A model generated the notes under the pieces. That model did not search any database. It saw only the letters and a list, made by a program, of their open reading frames with translations, and had not been told where the DNA came from. From assembly GCF_026151205.1 (NCBI RefSeq), contig NC_087077.1:19465975-19529974 (forward strand): 64,000 bases of DNA, in the 5' to 3' direction. Origin of the DNA: Bolinopsis microptera. Lineage: Eukaryota > Ctenophora > Tentaculata > Lobata > Bolinopsidae. The position numbers were made by a program, and so were the translations under genes. Shown piece by piece: positions 18,032-28,934 of the stretch. Position 1 is the stretch's first letter. Each line of letters begins with the position of its first letter.

Positions 18032-19740
18032 CTACGGCGTAACATGTTTGATGTTCCTCCATTCCACTCGCTTTAGAGCCAACTGTTTTACTGCATATCT
18101 GCTGATGTTATCGACACCTGTAAATTCAGCTGCATCCTCGAGTACACAGGCCATCCAGCCTTTGCGGGGTCGTCCTCTCAGTCTCTTTCCATAGTTTGGT
18201 TTCCAATCCAGTAAGAAATTGGGGAACCGCGTCTCTGGCATTCTGACAACTTAACATGTCCGTACCACCTTAGTCTAGCCGCACCGATGAAAGTTTCGAT
18301 AGACTTAATTCCAGCACGCCTGAGAACTTCTTCATTGGAGACATGGAAGTACCACTTTATCTTCAAGATTCTTCTCAGGGAGGTCAGATGGAAGACATCA
18401 AACCGTTTCATCTGCTTCTTTGTTGTGTTCCACACTTCAGCTCCATATAACAGAATAGTAATAACAGCAGCCTTGTAGATACGGATCTTGGTGGGCGTTC
18501 TTATAGTTCGACTGTTCCATATCTTCCAAAGCTGATGGAACGCACCATTAGCACGCTGGATCCTGATGTCAAGATCTCGGTCAATGGTACCATCCCCACT
18601 GATGTTGGCACCAAGATAAACAAAGTTGCTGACCTGTTCAACAGGTTCTCCCTGCACTGTTAGCTTTATACTGTCTCTTTCGGTGTTAGGTCGCTGGGAC
18701 GCACACTTGCTGATCGCCATGCATTGTGTCTTTTTAGCGTTGATCTTCAACCCAGCATAAGAGGTGTAATAAGCTATAAGATCAGTGGACTCTTGCAGCC
18801 CTTCTTCAGTATTGTCCATCACTGCCAGATCATCAGCGTAGTCACTATCCATGATAACTTTTTCATCTGCACCCTTTAGTTCCTTTTGCAGTACAGCACC
18901 ATGACTGATTGCCTTGTGAACCTCGGCCAAAAAGATTCCAAAGTTCAGACAGAAATTAAATACAGGAGGGCCCTGGATATCACCCGGTCCAGTGCCCGAA
19001 TTAATAGAGAACCAATCAGACATTTCACCATTAACCCTGACAGCACTCATGGTTCCGTTGAAGTATGCCTGAAAGATTCTAACATATTTCTCAGGAAGTC
19101 CATAGTGTCTCATGCTTGACCAAATAAACTCTCTTCTGATGGAATCAAACGCTGCCTTAAAATCAATGAAATTAACATAAAGTGGAATGTTAAACTCAAT
19201 GCAGTTGTGAATAATGGTGCGGATGGAATAAATCTGATCAATACATGAGCGGTTCCGTCTGAACCCACACTGATTTTCCCTAAGAAGATACTCCATTCCA
19301 ACATCCAGCCTCTTAAGAAGAACCATTTGAAGAACCTTAGAAGACGTTGCCCTAAGAGTTATACCCCTATTATTGCAGCAGTATGAGGTGTCTCCCTTCT
19401 TTCCGATAACCACTATAACACCTTTAAGCCAATCCTCAGGGATCACCTCTTCCTCCCATACCAGGGACAAAAGGAAATCGCGGCATGTACGGGATCGCGA
19501 TTTTTCCCATTATTTGCGACAAATTTTATGTATAGTTTAATGTATAGCCTGTTAAATTTCGCGGTATCGCGATTTTTTGCCAAAATAATCGCGAAATCCT
19601 TTTGTCCCTGTCCCATACCTTTTTAAACAGTAGCTCTAGTTGGCCAACAAGAGCACTTCCACCATACTTAAGTTGTTCATTAGTTATCTCATCAACCCCT
19701 GCACTTTTGCAGTTCTTCAGTTTCTTTAGAGCATAACTAA
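18032..19740 (-). pseudogene. reverse transcriptase pseudogene of the LINE
   Basis: The longest intact part is 18178-19470. It is broken upstream by the 149-bp MITE at 19462-19610; the frame resumes at once on the other side (KKVW / EEEVIPEDW). It is broken downstream by a frameshift near 18245. The catalytic Asp of motif A and the YADD motif are retained, but the ORF is interrupted and lacks an N-terminus, so it should be inactive. Confidence 0.85.
19462..19610. mobile_element. 149-bp hAT-like MITE nested in the LINE
   Basis: Terminal inverted repeats start CAGGGACAAAAGGA and extend 21 bp with two mismatches. An 8-bp direct duplication, TCCCATAC, flanks it (19454-19461 and 19611-19618). CAGGG ends plus 8-bp target duplications are typical of hAT transposons. 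Removing the element and one duplication restores the reading frame of the host LINE, fixing the insertion order. Internal GCGATTTTT / AAATCGCG blocks are also inverted. Confidence 0.88.
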
Positions 19741-19755
19741 TCTCATCTCTAACGT

Positions 19756-21284
19756 TACATAAGATTACTTTATTGTATTATATCGTTTGTTTTGTAATTA
19801 TGAAACAATAATACGTGATATTTCTTATTATTTCATATATTTCTTATTATTTCATATTATTTCTTATTATTTCATAACGCCCCCTCAGTTAAGGCGCAAG
19901 ATGACAGTTAGTGTAAATAGCACTGTCTCCTTCTGCCAACTAGCGCTAGTTAGCACTACGAAATTGGGGTTTGCGGGATTTTTCGTAAACTGACATAGAT
20001 AGCGTTCTCTGGCGCAGGATAACTGATGTTTACTAGCACTAGCTACTTACTAGCACTAGCTTAACTAATATGGTCGCCTTTCATCCGCGAAGTGTTTACG
20101 TTTTTGACGTCGCGTGATTCGTGGAATCGGGACTACGAGCCATACATAGCTATAGACTTATTAATTACGAATTTAATTTCGTGTTATCGCTAGAGGGTGT
20201 TCACAATTACAATTTAATATGATCGTATAAAAGGTTGTGTTATGTATGGCTGAATAACGGTAGCTAGCTGTCACGTTTATCGCAAAAGGACCACAATCCC
20301 ATCCCACATGTTATCATGATCAGAATATGCTCGATAATGGAAGTAGCAGTAACAAATACCACCTGTCCAGTAGATATTTTAAATTTGCATCGGCACATTT
20401 TCTGTCAAATCAAATCTGTCGGCCTTCAGGTAAAATAATAACTCCGAGGGAGACGACCCGCACCCATGTTATATGCGTTATCAAAACCTTCCTCATGTTT
20501 TTTCTTGATAGTCATATTTCTGTGGTTTCGCTGTTACAGGCGTGGTGAAGTTAAGGGGCACAGATATTGATCAAATAGGGCTTTTTTGTTAATGAAATTG
20601 CTTTCTTGGTGGGTTTTCCTGAACCCCGGACAATCTATTATATATGTGATGGTACCTTTACTGTTTACCTGTATTTTACTATTGGACCACCCAAACCTAC
20701 AATATTTATGCACCGTTTCGCATCAATGTGTGAATATTTGAGGCATGCTACTGGCAACCCTCCCATATTCACGCAAGTAAGAGACATTTCTACCCTATGG
20801 GAAATAGAGCACCCCTTTAATATTGTGATATTCTGATAGGATATGCGTTGTTTCATCCGCCCATTAATAAAGATTAAAGACCTTTCCCGTTTCCAACCAA
20901 AACCTTTAACTCAATAATAAGGGCACTATAAATAGTAGCAATAGTAGCAGTAGTACTATAGTAAATATTATAGCACTATAATACATAATAACCAAAGTGT
21001 CCTTACTCCTTAATCTGTAAGTTTTGTCTTTGTTTTTAATAATTTTCGCAATTAGAGTCCTAATAATTGAACTATTAGAGTCTTTGCTTCAAAATTTGGT
21101 GAGATATTATAATAATATACTCTTATCATTGTTTATACTGACATCAAAATATTTAAGTAAGTATGATAAGAATAGCGAGAGCTCTTATTGATGTGCAAGC
21201 TATTACATGATATATGTCGCATATTCTATTATAGCTATTATATGATATATTTTAATACTTTCAACACTACTATATAACAAATAA
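19756..21284. other. intronic, nothing recognised
   Basis: Contains TTTCTTATTATTTCATA triplication at 19820-19876 and short ACTAGCAC repeats near 20030-20055. Open frames of 60-76 codons here carry no motif. Confidence 0.35.
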
Positions 21285-21344
21285 TTTGAGGAAACGATGT
21301 AACAGAGTCGATATATTTTAATGTTGCCATGGGGTGGCAAGTCC
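21285..21344 (+). repeat. dispersed repeat family 2, copy 1
   Basis: A 60-bp stretch (TTTGAGGAAACGATGTAACA through CCATGGGGTGGCAAGTCC) is repeated, inverted and nearly identical, at 30908-30967. Confidence 0.7.
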
Positions 21345-21865
21345 CCATACATCGCAGTCCGGTAGTTTCATTGCGTCTTAATATGTCGCATATTCTGTCG
21401 TAATATTATTCAGTAGTACTTCTAATTGCTGTCATTAGCCCTAACTCCCTAATCTATTGCGTTAATTTATATTGTTTGTACAGCTGTTAGGAAAAACTCG
21501 GGCTTCACCTCTAACTTGAAGTGTGTTGTCTGTGAGGACAGTTCGAGTTATTTGTAGATAATTGCAGGTCATAATCAGACATTGTCTCAACAATATTCAC
21601 AGTGATTTTCAATTTCATTAGCTTAATAATAATATAAAGCCACACGATTTTAGGAATTTGAATTCCATAAAGCCATAAAACATAACTTTTCTTTTTAGCA
21701 GATTTTACGATAGTTTGTAGATAAGTGCTTTGGACGTTGCCATTTTAAAGCTTACATTTTTGATATGAGTTTCAATTCATCAAGTTTAACTGTTTAGTTA
21801 CTGTTTATTCATTCTGTTACTGTTTATTCATGAAACTGTCCACTGGGCCATTAGTGATGTTGAAC

Positions 21866-21904
21866 ACGTGACAGCACGTGACAACACGTGACAACACGTG
21901 ACAG
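21866..21904. repeat. short CACGTGACA repeat
   Basis: Four CACGTG palindromes (E-box core) spaced 11 bp apart, as CACGTGACAGCACGTGACAA units. Confidence 0.8.
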
Positions 21905-22417
21905 CAATTAAACGCGTTAAGTCGCTAATTCATTCATTAAGCGGGTTAGCCCATCCTTTGATCCTTCCGGTCACAATCGGATGGCAATATTGAAGTGGTA
22001 ATTTAGATAGATTTAATTAAGATATTCAATAAAATTTAAATATTTATTTCATGCTTGATGCTTAGTACAGAACAATTACTTACTTGAATTGATGCAGAAT
22101 TATCTCAGTCTAGTGGCAGATTTTCAGTTCTAACGTCGACAGTGCGTCATTACCGTGACGTCACTGTGCGTCATTACCAAGTTGCTTAATTTAAAACAAT
22201 ACGAGAAATTGGTTCTGTTGTACGGATAATATATCCTTCCACTTCTCAGGACTGATTTAAATGACCTTTTTGAACACAAACAAGAAAACAAACACTAACT
22301 CTCAATTGCAAGGATCACCATGAAAGTAAACAGTTTGTAGTTGAGATATAAACATCAAGCGGCTTCACCCCACGATCATTTCACTCGACTAAAGCTGTTT
22401 TAAAATACTTTTCATTG

Positions 22418-22546
22418 TGGCCACGTGACACGTCACATGACACGTTACCGTATTGTCACGTGACACGTTACTGTATTGTCACGTGACACGTTACCGTATT
22501 GTCACGTGACACGTTACCGTATTGTCACGTGACACGTTACCGTATT
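22418..22546. repeat. 23-bp minisatellite (GTCACGTGACACGTTACCGT + ATT)
   Basis: Five to six copies, each with the 8-bp palindrome GTCACGTG/TCACGTGA. It shares the CACGTG core with the arrays at 21866 and 9031 although the units are otherwise different. Confidence 0.85.
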
Positions 22547-22762
22547 GTGTTTTCCACTATTAGACCTTTTCCGTGGCGTCTTTATTTGTTCCACATGTAC
22601 CTAAAATTCATTTCATTCTATTGTCACCGAGTCTACTTTATCAATATTAGTCTGTAAAACTGTCTTTGAATATCCGCCCAATCCGTGCTTGTCTTAAACA
22701 CTGTAGTAATGCAGTCCAGGCATTGTTCAGTTTTGTAAATTTCGTCGTGAATTGTTGAACCA

Positions 22763-22892
22763 GCTTTATCATCGTATGTTGGACATATGATTTCGCCAGT
22801 AAATGTTGGACAATATGATTTCATATTGCTTTATCATCGTATGTTGGACATATGATTTCATATATGTTGGACAATATGATTTCGCCAGTAAA
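22763..22892. repeat. 65-bp tandem duplication, rearranged
   Basis: GCTTTATCATCGTATGTTGG begins at 22763 and 22828. Within each copy, ATGTTGGACA(A)TATGATTTC itself occurs twice. Confidence 0.75.
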
Positions 22893-23140
22893 TACTGTTC
22901 TCACTCGAGTCTATTTACAAAAAACTTAATATTTAGTTTCGTCAGTTTTAACATAAGACTCTAAAACGCGGGACGACTTAAGCGAAACTGTATTGAGTGC
23001 AAAAATTATAAATTACTTAGGTGCTTATTTTTAAAGTCTTGTAAAGATAACTTAAGTTAAAAACCACCGAATCTTAAGAAATTACGCTATATTACAAGTG
23101 AAACTAAGTTAAAAGTGAACTTTACCTTATAAACGCGCCA

Positions 23141-23190
23141 AAGTGAAAGTGAAACTAAGCTAAAAGTGAAAGTGAAACTAAGTTAAAAGT
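23141..23190. repeat. GTGAAAGTGAAACTAAG repeat flanking an exon (left)
   Basis: Copies of AAAGTGAAACTAAG(C/T)TAAAAGTGA lie immediately after the donor of the exon at 23194-23358. The same sequence recurs on the other side of that exon at 23384-23415. Confidence 0.75.
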
Positions 23191-23193
23191 TAC

Positions 23194-23358
23194 CTTGTAA
23201 ACTCTCTCCTGTCTGAACTGGTCCTCCTTCATAACATCCTTGGTAAGTCCGAGTTTCTTACTAAAACACTTTATGTAGTCCTCAACTTCCTGTGACGTCA
23301 TATTGCCACTGCAGAACACTTCCAGGTAGAAACCTCCCATACTTCCTATCTCGTGGTG
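23194..23358 (-). CDS. NRDC: exon of nardilysin-like gene
   Basis: The minus-strand acceptor CTTTCTCTCAG precedes 23358 and the donor is GTTTACAAG then GTAACT. 55 codons, phase 0/0: HHEIGSMGGFYLEVFCSGNM, TSQEVEDYIKCFSKKLGLTK, DVMKEDQFRQERVYK. The E-V-x-x-x-G-N-x-T-x-x-E-x-x-x-Y/F block corresponds to nardilysin's FVEGLVQGNVTSTES ... F-x-x-Y-V. The exon sits between two direct copies of the GTGAAAGTGAAACTAAG repeat. Confidence 0.9.
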
Positions 23359-23383
23359 CTGAGAGAAAGAGCGGTTTACCTTA

Positions 23384-23415
23384 TAGTGAAAGTGAAACTA
23401 AGCTAAAAGTGAAAG
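23384..23415. repeat. GTGAAAGTGAAACTAAG repeat flanking an exon (right)
   Basis: GTGAAAGTGAAACTAAGCTA and following bases are identical to part of 23141-23170, about 240 bp away across the exon. Confidence 0.7.
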
Positions 23416-24099
23416 GATTACACAGGATTTACACAGGATTAGAATTAGGATTGGTGTGCTTGGTGTATTTTAATAGTTTTCATTACTTTTGTTATTTAAA
23501 TCTAATTTTACTTTTGTAAGTTGCAAATATGTGACAATGAAAAGATCGTTCGTCTTGAAAATTGTGAAGATTGAAAGCAGGGTATTATCTTTGAAACAAC
23601 AGTTTGAAGTATAAGTTTTGGTGAAGAATTATCAATGAAAATGACTCTGTCACATGGCACACGTACTCCGACAAAATCGCAATGATCTCGGATTAAACCA
23701 TCTCCATGACAACGAACGGTATTAGTTACATCGCACAGTTACGATTACCGTTAGCTGAAATCGGACAAGTCAGTCTATGAGACTGTTTGACTTGATTTTA
23801 TTGATCTAGCAGACCATTTGCTTTCATTTCCGGGCCCCTCTTTGTTTGCAATCAATGACCAGCACATGTACGCAAGGTTTAGATCTCATTAATCCTGAAA
23901 GCTTAGTGACTAAATTAAAAGGAAGGTTCTAAGTGGAGGTGTTTGTAAGCACTTATATTGATATATGAGATTAACGTGAAGGTTTATCAATACTCCTCGC
24001 TTCTCAGTTATCAGCTTCTAGGATTAACTTTACCACCTCATAAATGACCCCGTACTGTTTTCAGCGGTTGGGTCTGAACTTCAGATCCTGAAAGCTGTA
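23416..24099. other. intron, nothing recognised
   Basis: No exon is expected, because the flanking exons are contiguous in protein; no repeat was noted. Confidence 0.4.
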
Positions 24100-24229
24100 C
24101 AGTAAAACCCCCATTTACCGCGCCCCATTTACCGCGCCCCATTTACCGCAAATCCCAATTTACCGCAAATCCCAATTTACCACGACTGTTTCCGTTCCCC
24201 AAACTCCGTGGTAAATCAGGGTTTCACTG
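24100..24229. mobile_element. 130-bp MITE with CAGTAAAACCCC / GGGTTTCACTG ends and TA duplication
   Basis: Ends CAGTAAAACCCCCATTTACC and GGTAAATCAGGGTTTCACTG form an inverted repeat flanked by TA (24098-24099, 24230-24231). The left part carries two small tandem amplifications (CATTTACCGCGCC and CAAATCCCAATTTACCG). The TA duplication and CAGT ends suit the pogo/Tigger or Tc1-mariner group. A shorter relative lies at 40058-40126. Confidence 0.75.
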
Positions 24230-24755
24230 TATATTGTATGTAAATTGTATATTTCATATTTATACGATCAATATTTTCGTTGGTTTCAAATTAATAATTT
24301 GTTCGTGGAAGGGATATATTTTTGACGCAGTACAGATCTTCCCCCTCAACTTTGTGACATCCATGAAAAAGTATGTGTTATTTTAGTGACATTACGCCTG
24401 CATCTGTTCAATAGACACTTTACAATTAAAAACAGGGTAACGACCAGAGCAAATTGTAATTTCCAGCTGAATACGGGGCTGTCTTAAATTAATTGAAGAT
24501 CTGAAGTGACGCTTGAAATTGGACCCACCTGAGTCCAGTCTATCATTGAGCACTAGCTTGAAATACTTGAGCATTAGCTTGGCGGTGACTGGTGAACAAG
24601 AAGTTACGTAGTTTTCAGGTCTTCATGATCACCATCAATCTTAAGATTCACCACTGGATTATATTGGGGCGACTGCGGCTTAATACCATCATAACTGACT
24701 TATCGACTTCATACTTAACATCAGCTAACGCTCCCCACAATTGAACATTAGCTAC

Positions 24756-24810
24756 AGACTAACGGACTAACAGACTAACAGACTAACGGACTAACGGACT
24801 AACGGACTAA
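24756..24810. repeat. 10-bp repeat (GACTAACGGA)
   Basis: Five to six copies of GACTAACGGA / GACTAACAGA. Confidence 0.85.
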
Positions 24811-24887
24811 GTCATAGTGACTATTATTTAGTGGTTATAAGAGTAGCAGCTGATGGCAGGTCTTTATATTGTTAGCGATATAATAAA

Positions 24888-25232
24888 GGAAACCTCTCTT
24901 CAGTTGTTACACCTCTCTTCAGTTGTTACGCTTCTCTTCAGTTGTTACGCTTTCTTCAGTTGTTACGCCTCTCTTCAGTTGTTACGCCTCTCTTCAGTTG
25001 TTACGCCTCTCTTCAGTTGTTACGCTTCTCTTCAGTTGTTACGCTTCTCTTCAGTTGTTACGCCTCTCTTCAGTTGCTACGCTTCTCTTCAGTTGTTACG
25101 CTTCTCTTCAGGTGTTACGCTTTCTTTAGTTGTTACGCCTCTCTTCAGTTGTTACGCTTCTCTTCAGTTGTTACACCTCTCTTCAGTTGTTACGCCTCTT
25201 TTCAGTTGTTACGCCTCTCTTCAGTTGTTACA
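24888..25232 (+). repeat. 19-bp minisatellite (CTCTTCAGTTGTTACGCCT)
   Basis: About 18 copies with variants GCTTCTCTTCAG, GCTTTCTTCAG and GCCTCTTTTCAG. Each unit has a pyrimidine tract ending in CAG on the plus strand, resembling a 3' splice site. The open frames are repeat by-products. Confidence 0.88.
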
Positions 25233-26441
25233 GTTTCCCAACTTGTTATATCATGTTGGATTGACAGTAAGCTTATTAAACTTGTTGTCGGTTTATTCCT
25301 AGTTGAGAACTATCAAAGTTTGACAGTTAAGTATAGTTAAGTACTTTTGGCATTACCTGGTCGAGATCATACAAGTTGTTCTGGTGCGGAACGTTTGAAG
25401 CATGATAACAGGTTCTACAAGATATTCTCATGGACGTGCGTATATTGATTAAATGTTTATAATTTATAAACGCCTCTTATAGTCATAGTGATAATAATGG
25501 GTGCTCTCTGTACAAGATGCCTTGTTTCAAGACTCACATTGAACCAATTTTTTCAGTCTATTCTCGCCTACCAGTACCACTTGAGAATTCAGCACGATTT
25601 AAAGATAAACGGCCTGTAAGTTGTAACTTTCTTTGATGTTTTGATATTGTAGAGACTTTAATCTAAGGCGCTGAGACTATTATAATATATAATATACATT
25701 ATATGCATATTAATATATATTATATTATCAAGAATAAAACTTTTGATAAAATATGTTCTTCATAGTCACGTCATTTAAATTCTGGGAATTGATTTTTGGT
25801 TACAATTAAATGCGCATTTGATTTTAGAGCATCGTTACATCACTTTAACCAGGAAACCACCTCCGAGTTTGCCTAGAGGTCGTTACAGGGAGAGAGGGAG
25901 AGTATTATTGACTTTGTTTGGTTGTGTGTGTTGTTGCATATCTGTTCTCATCTATAAATATCCTGCAACGACGACCTATAAATATCATAGCTCTCACGTG
26001 GTATAAAATGCTAGACGACCCGGAGTTGATCCCTGAGTTGGTTTATTGAGGTTTTATTGGTTTAAATCCGTCAGATATACTAGCAGAGCTACCTATTTTA
26101 GCTTGATCCCTGAGGTTCTCCGTAAAGACTGTCTGAGACATGTTGCTGGTTGTTTGATGAATATTATTCCGGTTCATGACATTAACGAATGAGCAGAAAT
26201 GTGATTTGATTCAGACGTTTTATTTTTACCAGCGTTAAATCCACCATTTCGTTGAGGGAATAATTTGCCGTATATCTTTTGCATTAAACTTGTAATTTTA
26301 AAACAAATTTGAGAAACGTTGGTTCTAGATAAAAACTGAGCTATTTACTATTAACTGTTACCCCGATACCGTAATGCAAGTAGAAAGATTCCGAAGGGGG
26401 CACCATTTGTTTTGACAGGTTGCATATTTTAAAAGTGTTAC
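25233..26441. other. intron
   Basis: No exon of the minus-strand gene is expected. A plus-strand pair of splice-like segments (25557-25615 and ~25828) was considered and rejected. AT-rich TATAATATAT stretch near 25680-25730. Confidence 0.4.
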
Positions 26442-26588
26442 CTTGATGTCCTCCGCAGTTATTTGATCCATAGCATCAGCCATCTCCTCGCAAGTGATGT
26501 GAGTCTTTCTGAGGAAGGTGTGACGTATGTCTTCAGCACACTTCTTGGGTTTCAGCTTGTTCATTCGTAGCTTCTTTACGATTGAGTC
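26442..26588 (-). CDS. NRDC: exon of nardilysin-like gene
   Basis: The minus-strand acceptor CTCGTCCAG precedes 26588 and the donor is GACATCAAG then GTAACA. 49 codons, phase 0/0: DSIVKKLRMNKLKPKKCAED, IRHTFLRKTHITCEEMADAM, DQITAEDIK. It matches the ITEQLKKTYFNILIKPETLAKD ... L-x-x-L-S-L-E-S-L region of nardilysin, a helical stretch of the C-terminal half. Confidence 0.9.
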
Positions 26589-26599
26589 CTGGACGAGAA

Positions 26600-26771
26600 G
26601 TTTTTATAGTTTTATAGTTTTACAGTTTAGAATTTTACAGTTTCATCGTTTTGATTTTTATAATTTAGAGTTTTATAGTTTAGAGAGTTTCATAGTTTAG
26701 AGTTTCATAGTTTAGAGTTTCATAGTTTACAGTTTTATAGTTTAGAGTTTCATAGTTTAGAGTTTCATAGT
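26600..26771. repeat. 15-bp minisatellite (TTTAGAGTTTCATAG)
   Basis: About ten degenerate copies of TTTAGAGTTTCATAG / TTTTATAGTTTACAG beside the acceptor of the preceding exon. Confidence 0.8.
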
Positions 26772-27348
26772 GAGCACAACTTAGAGCAGTTCGACATCGT
26801 TTAAAGTCATGATAATACTGATCCTATCATTGACGAGCTATGAAGTAATCATTCGACCTCATCAATGCTGACCTTGTCAGTGACGAGTTATGAAGAAATC
26901 AATGAAGACCTCATTAATTTCCTCGTTCCACGAAGATATTCCTCATGTAACTGGATCCCAGGATCCCTTCTCGAAGAATTGGACCTACTCACGTGTAAAT
27001 GTGACAAATAACCCCAAATAATCACCCAGATTGAAACGAGCCAAAATTTGAGAGATTTTCCTTAAATATCTCAGCCAACTAATCAGCAGATTTTGGGGTT
27101 TGGTAACGTGCTTAGACCAATCAAACACTGCCTAGATGTTCATGTGACAAACTATCGCAGTAGCAGTCGCTACGGTTACCCGGGTTTATTATATCAGGGT
27201 TAGTACGTACCAAAACGGGTATTTACTTTGAGTAGACGAATTTCACTGAGGTGTGTTCACTCAATTTCAAACCATCAATCCTCTACAGTTTGTTTGTTGC
27301 ACGTACGGTGCCGGTAGTTCTTATGACCAATCTGCAGTTGGTCATTAG
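26772..27348. other. intron
   Basis: Contains a rough direct duplication with GACCTCAT(C/T)AAT and TGACGAG(C/T)TATGAAG(T/A)AATCA at 26828-26920; otherwise nothing. Confidence 0.4.
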
Positions 27349-27457
27349 AACTCCCAGAAATTAGAACTCCCAGAAATTAGAACTCCCAGAAATTAGAACT
27401 CCCAGAAATTAGAACTCCCAGAAATTAGAACTCCCAGAAATTAGAACTCCCAGAAAT
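27349..27457. repeat. 16-bp minisatellite (AATTAGAACTCCCAGA)
   Basis: Seven nearly perfect copies. Confidence 0.9.
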
Positions 27458-27689
27458 AATTTCATTTTTTCAGCCAACACGCCTTGCTGCGATTATTTCC
27501 CAGAGTCAGGCACTGTCTTATTATAATATGTAAGTGAAGTGTGGGTTGAACAGGGAATACATTTCCATCAAACTTAGTCTACAACTGTCGCCTAATGTCT
27601 AAAGCGTCTGGGGATAATAATAAATGCCAAGCAACACAGACGTTCTAGGTTATCACCAATTCAGACAGACGGCATACCCAGCAATCAGT

Positions 27690-27728
27690 GTGTTTTAGTG
27701 TGTATTAGTGTGTATTAGTGTGTATTAA
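27690..27728. repeat. 10-bp repeat (TGTGTATTAG)
   Basis: Four copies of TGTGTTTTAG/TGTGTATTAG. Confidence 0.8.
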
Positions 27729-28687
27729 TATTATGTGGGCGGTGGCTGGTAGTATTAGCTAGACACGCTGTTAACAGCTATTAATAGCTCCACTATTTCA
27801 GTAACCATTACTAATTAACACATCAAATATTTGCGACAGCAGCCCCGAAGTCGGCTAGAGCCAACTAGTCGGGGTAATGATGTGATACCCCGGCTCGTTT
27901 TCACTTTGTATTTTCGGAAGTTGATACCCCATAGTAGATTCTAGACTTTTTTGGAGAGGTAATTAACGTGCAGTCAAACTAAGGACTTAACCGGAATGGT
28001 TCTTGTTGTCTGATAGCATTTCTGTACTTAGAAATAATTTTCCTTTCACAAAACTGAGTTTTCCTTTTTACCGTTTCTTGAGATGCCTTTCTTGGATAGT
28101 TCGTACTCACTGTGGCCTCCAGATATCAGGTACGTTAGATTCATAAAGTTATTATCATCACGATTATTTTGATTATCATGATAGTTATTATTATGATTAT
28201 CAAATATCATGGCTATGATAGTTTTTTAGAGAAGTAATAAATGTGCAGTCAAACTAATTTTAATATTATGATAGTTATTATTATGATTATTAAATCATTG
28301 TGACAGTTTTGCTATCTGTTAAATCATGGCTTCTCGCCTTTATTTTTCTGAATATAATAACATAGCCACCAACAACGGAGCTGTTTCTTTATTCTCACTA
28401 TCACAGTTTCATCGTAAGGTGTGTCTGATAAGTGCCTCTAATTACTCCCATAGCTACCGTCATAGCTACCGTCAAAATATCTGGTAAAAGGCTTCTAATG
28501 GCTTAAATATAGCCTATAAATAGACTATAATATTTTCTGATAAAGAAAGAATCAGATTTAAAGATTTCAGCTGATCCTTTCCTTAATCTTAACATCTTTA
28601 TTTGCTGTCTGATATAATGTTCTCAATTAAACGTATTTATTTGTCAGCAATTTGAAGAAGACACATACAGTGTGGTACTGGTAACGT
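27729..28687. other. intron, nothing coding recognised
   Basis: Includes a partial duplication (AGAGAGGTAATTAACGTGCAGTCAAACTAA-type at 27953 and 28230) and TTATTATGATTATCAAA repeats at 28180-28290. No gene. Confidence 0.35.
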
Positions 28688-28915
28688 TAACTTAATAACT
28701 TAATAACTTAATAACTTAATAACTTAATAACTTAATAACTTAATAACTTAATAACTTAATAACTTAATAACTTAATAACTTAATAACTTAATAACTTAAC
28801 TTGGTAAATTTTAAACGTTAACTTAATAACTTAATAACTTAATAGCTTAACGTTACTCGAATAACTTAACGTTAACTTAATAACTTAACGTTAACTTAAT
28901 AACTTAAGATTAATC
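28688..28915. repeat. 9-bp minisatellite (TTAATAACT)
   Basis: More than 13 uninterrupted copies at 28690-28800, then a looser section mixed with AACGTTAACTTAATAAC. It directly precedes the truncated LINE. Confidence 0.9.
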
Positions 28916-28934
28916 TTATATAAGATTAATTAAA

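Larger units (their letters stand above)
17900..19755 (-). mobile_element. 5'-truncated non-LTR retrotransposon (RTE-like LINE)
   Basis: The minus-strand ORF fragments encode a reverse transcriptase in family order. They run from SAGVDEI and LLFKKVW (upstream of the nested MITE) through WLKGVIVVIGKKGD, ENQCGFRRNRSCIDQI, DFKAAFDSI, a degenerate GDIQGPPVFNF and YADD to GLKINAKKTQ. A frameshift follows near 18245. The C-terminal RGRPRKGW segment continues in another frame to a stop at about 18030. No endonuclease domain is present upstream of 19755, so the copy is 5' truncated and dead. The 3' boundary is approximate. The RTE assignment is by recall of motif wording. Confidence 0.85.
15781..23193. 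other. NRDC: large intron of the nardilysin-like gene
   Basis: The exons on either side join directly in frame (ERVYK then FPLGRH), so no further exon of this gene is expected. The intron holds a truncated LINE with a nested MITE and copies of two dispersed repeat families. It also holds an inverted repeat and CACGTG-bearing repeats, each listed separately. The intervals 15781-16271, 16347-17106, 19756-21284 and 21345-21865 show nothing else recognisable. Confidence 0.7.

Noticed and set aside
24853-25340. Overlapping plus-strand ORFs of 149 and 132 codons
   Set aside because: Translation of the 19-bp minisatellite; different frames give the same repeated peptide.
25557-25880. Plus-strand two-exon candidate (SILAYQYHLRIQHDLKING then ASLHHFNQETTSEFA and stop)
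   Set aside because: The splice sites and phase agree, but the segments are very short, match nothing I know and have no further exons on that strand.
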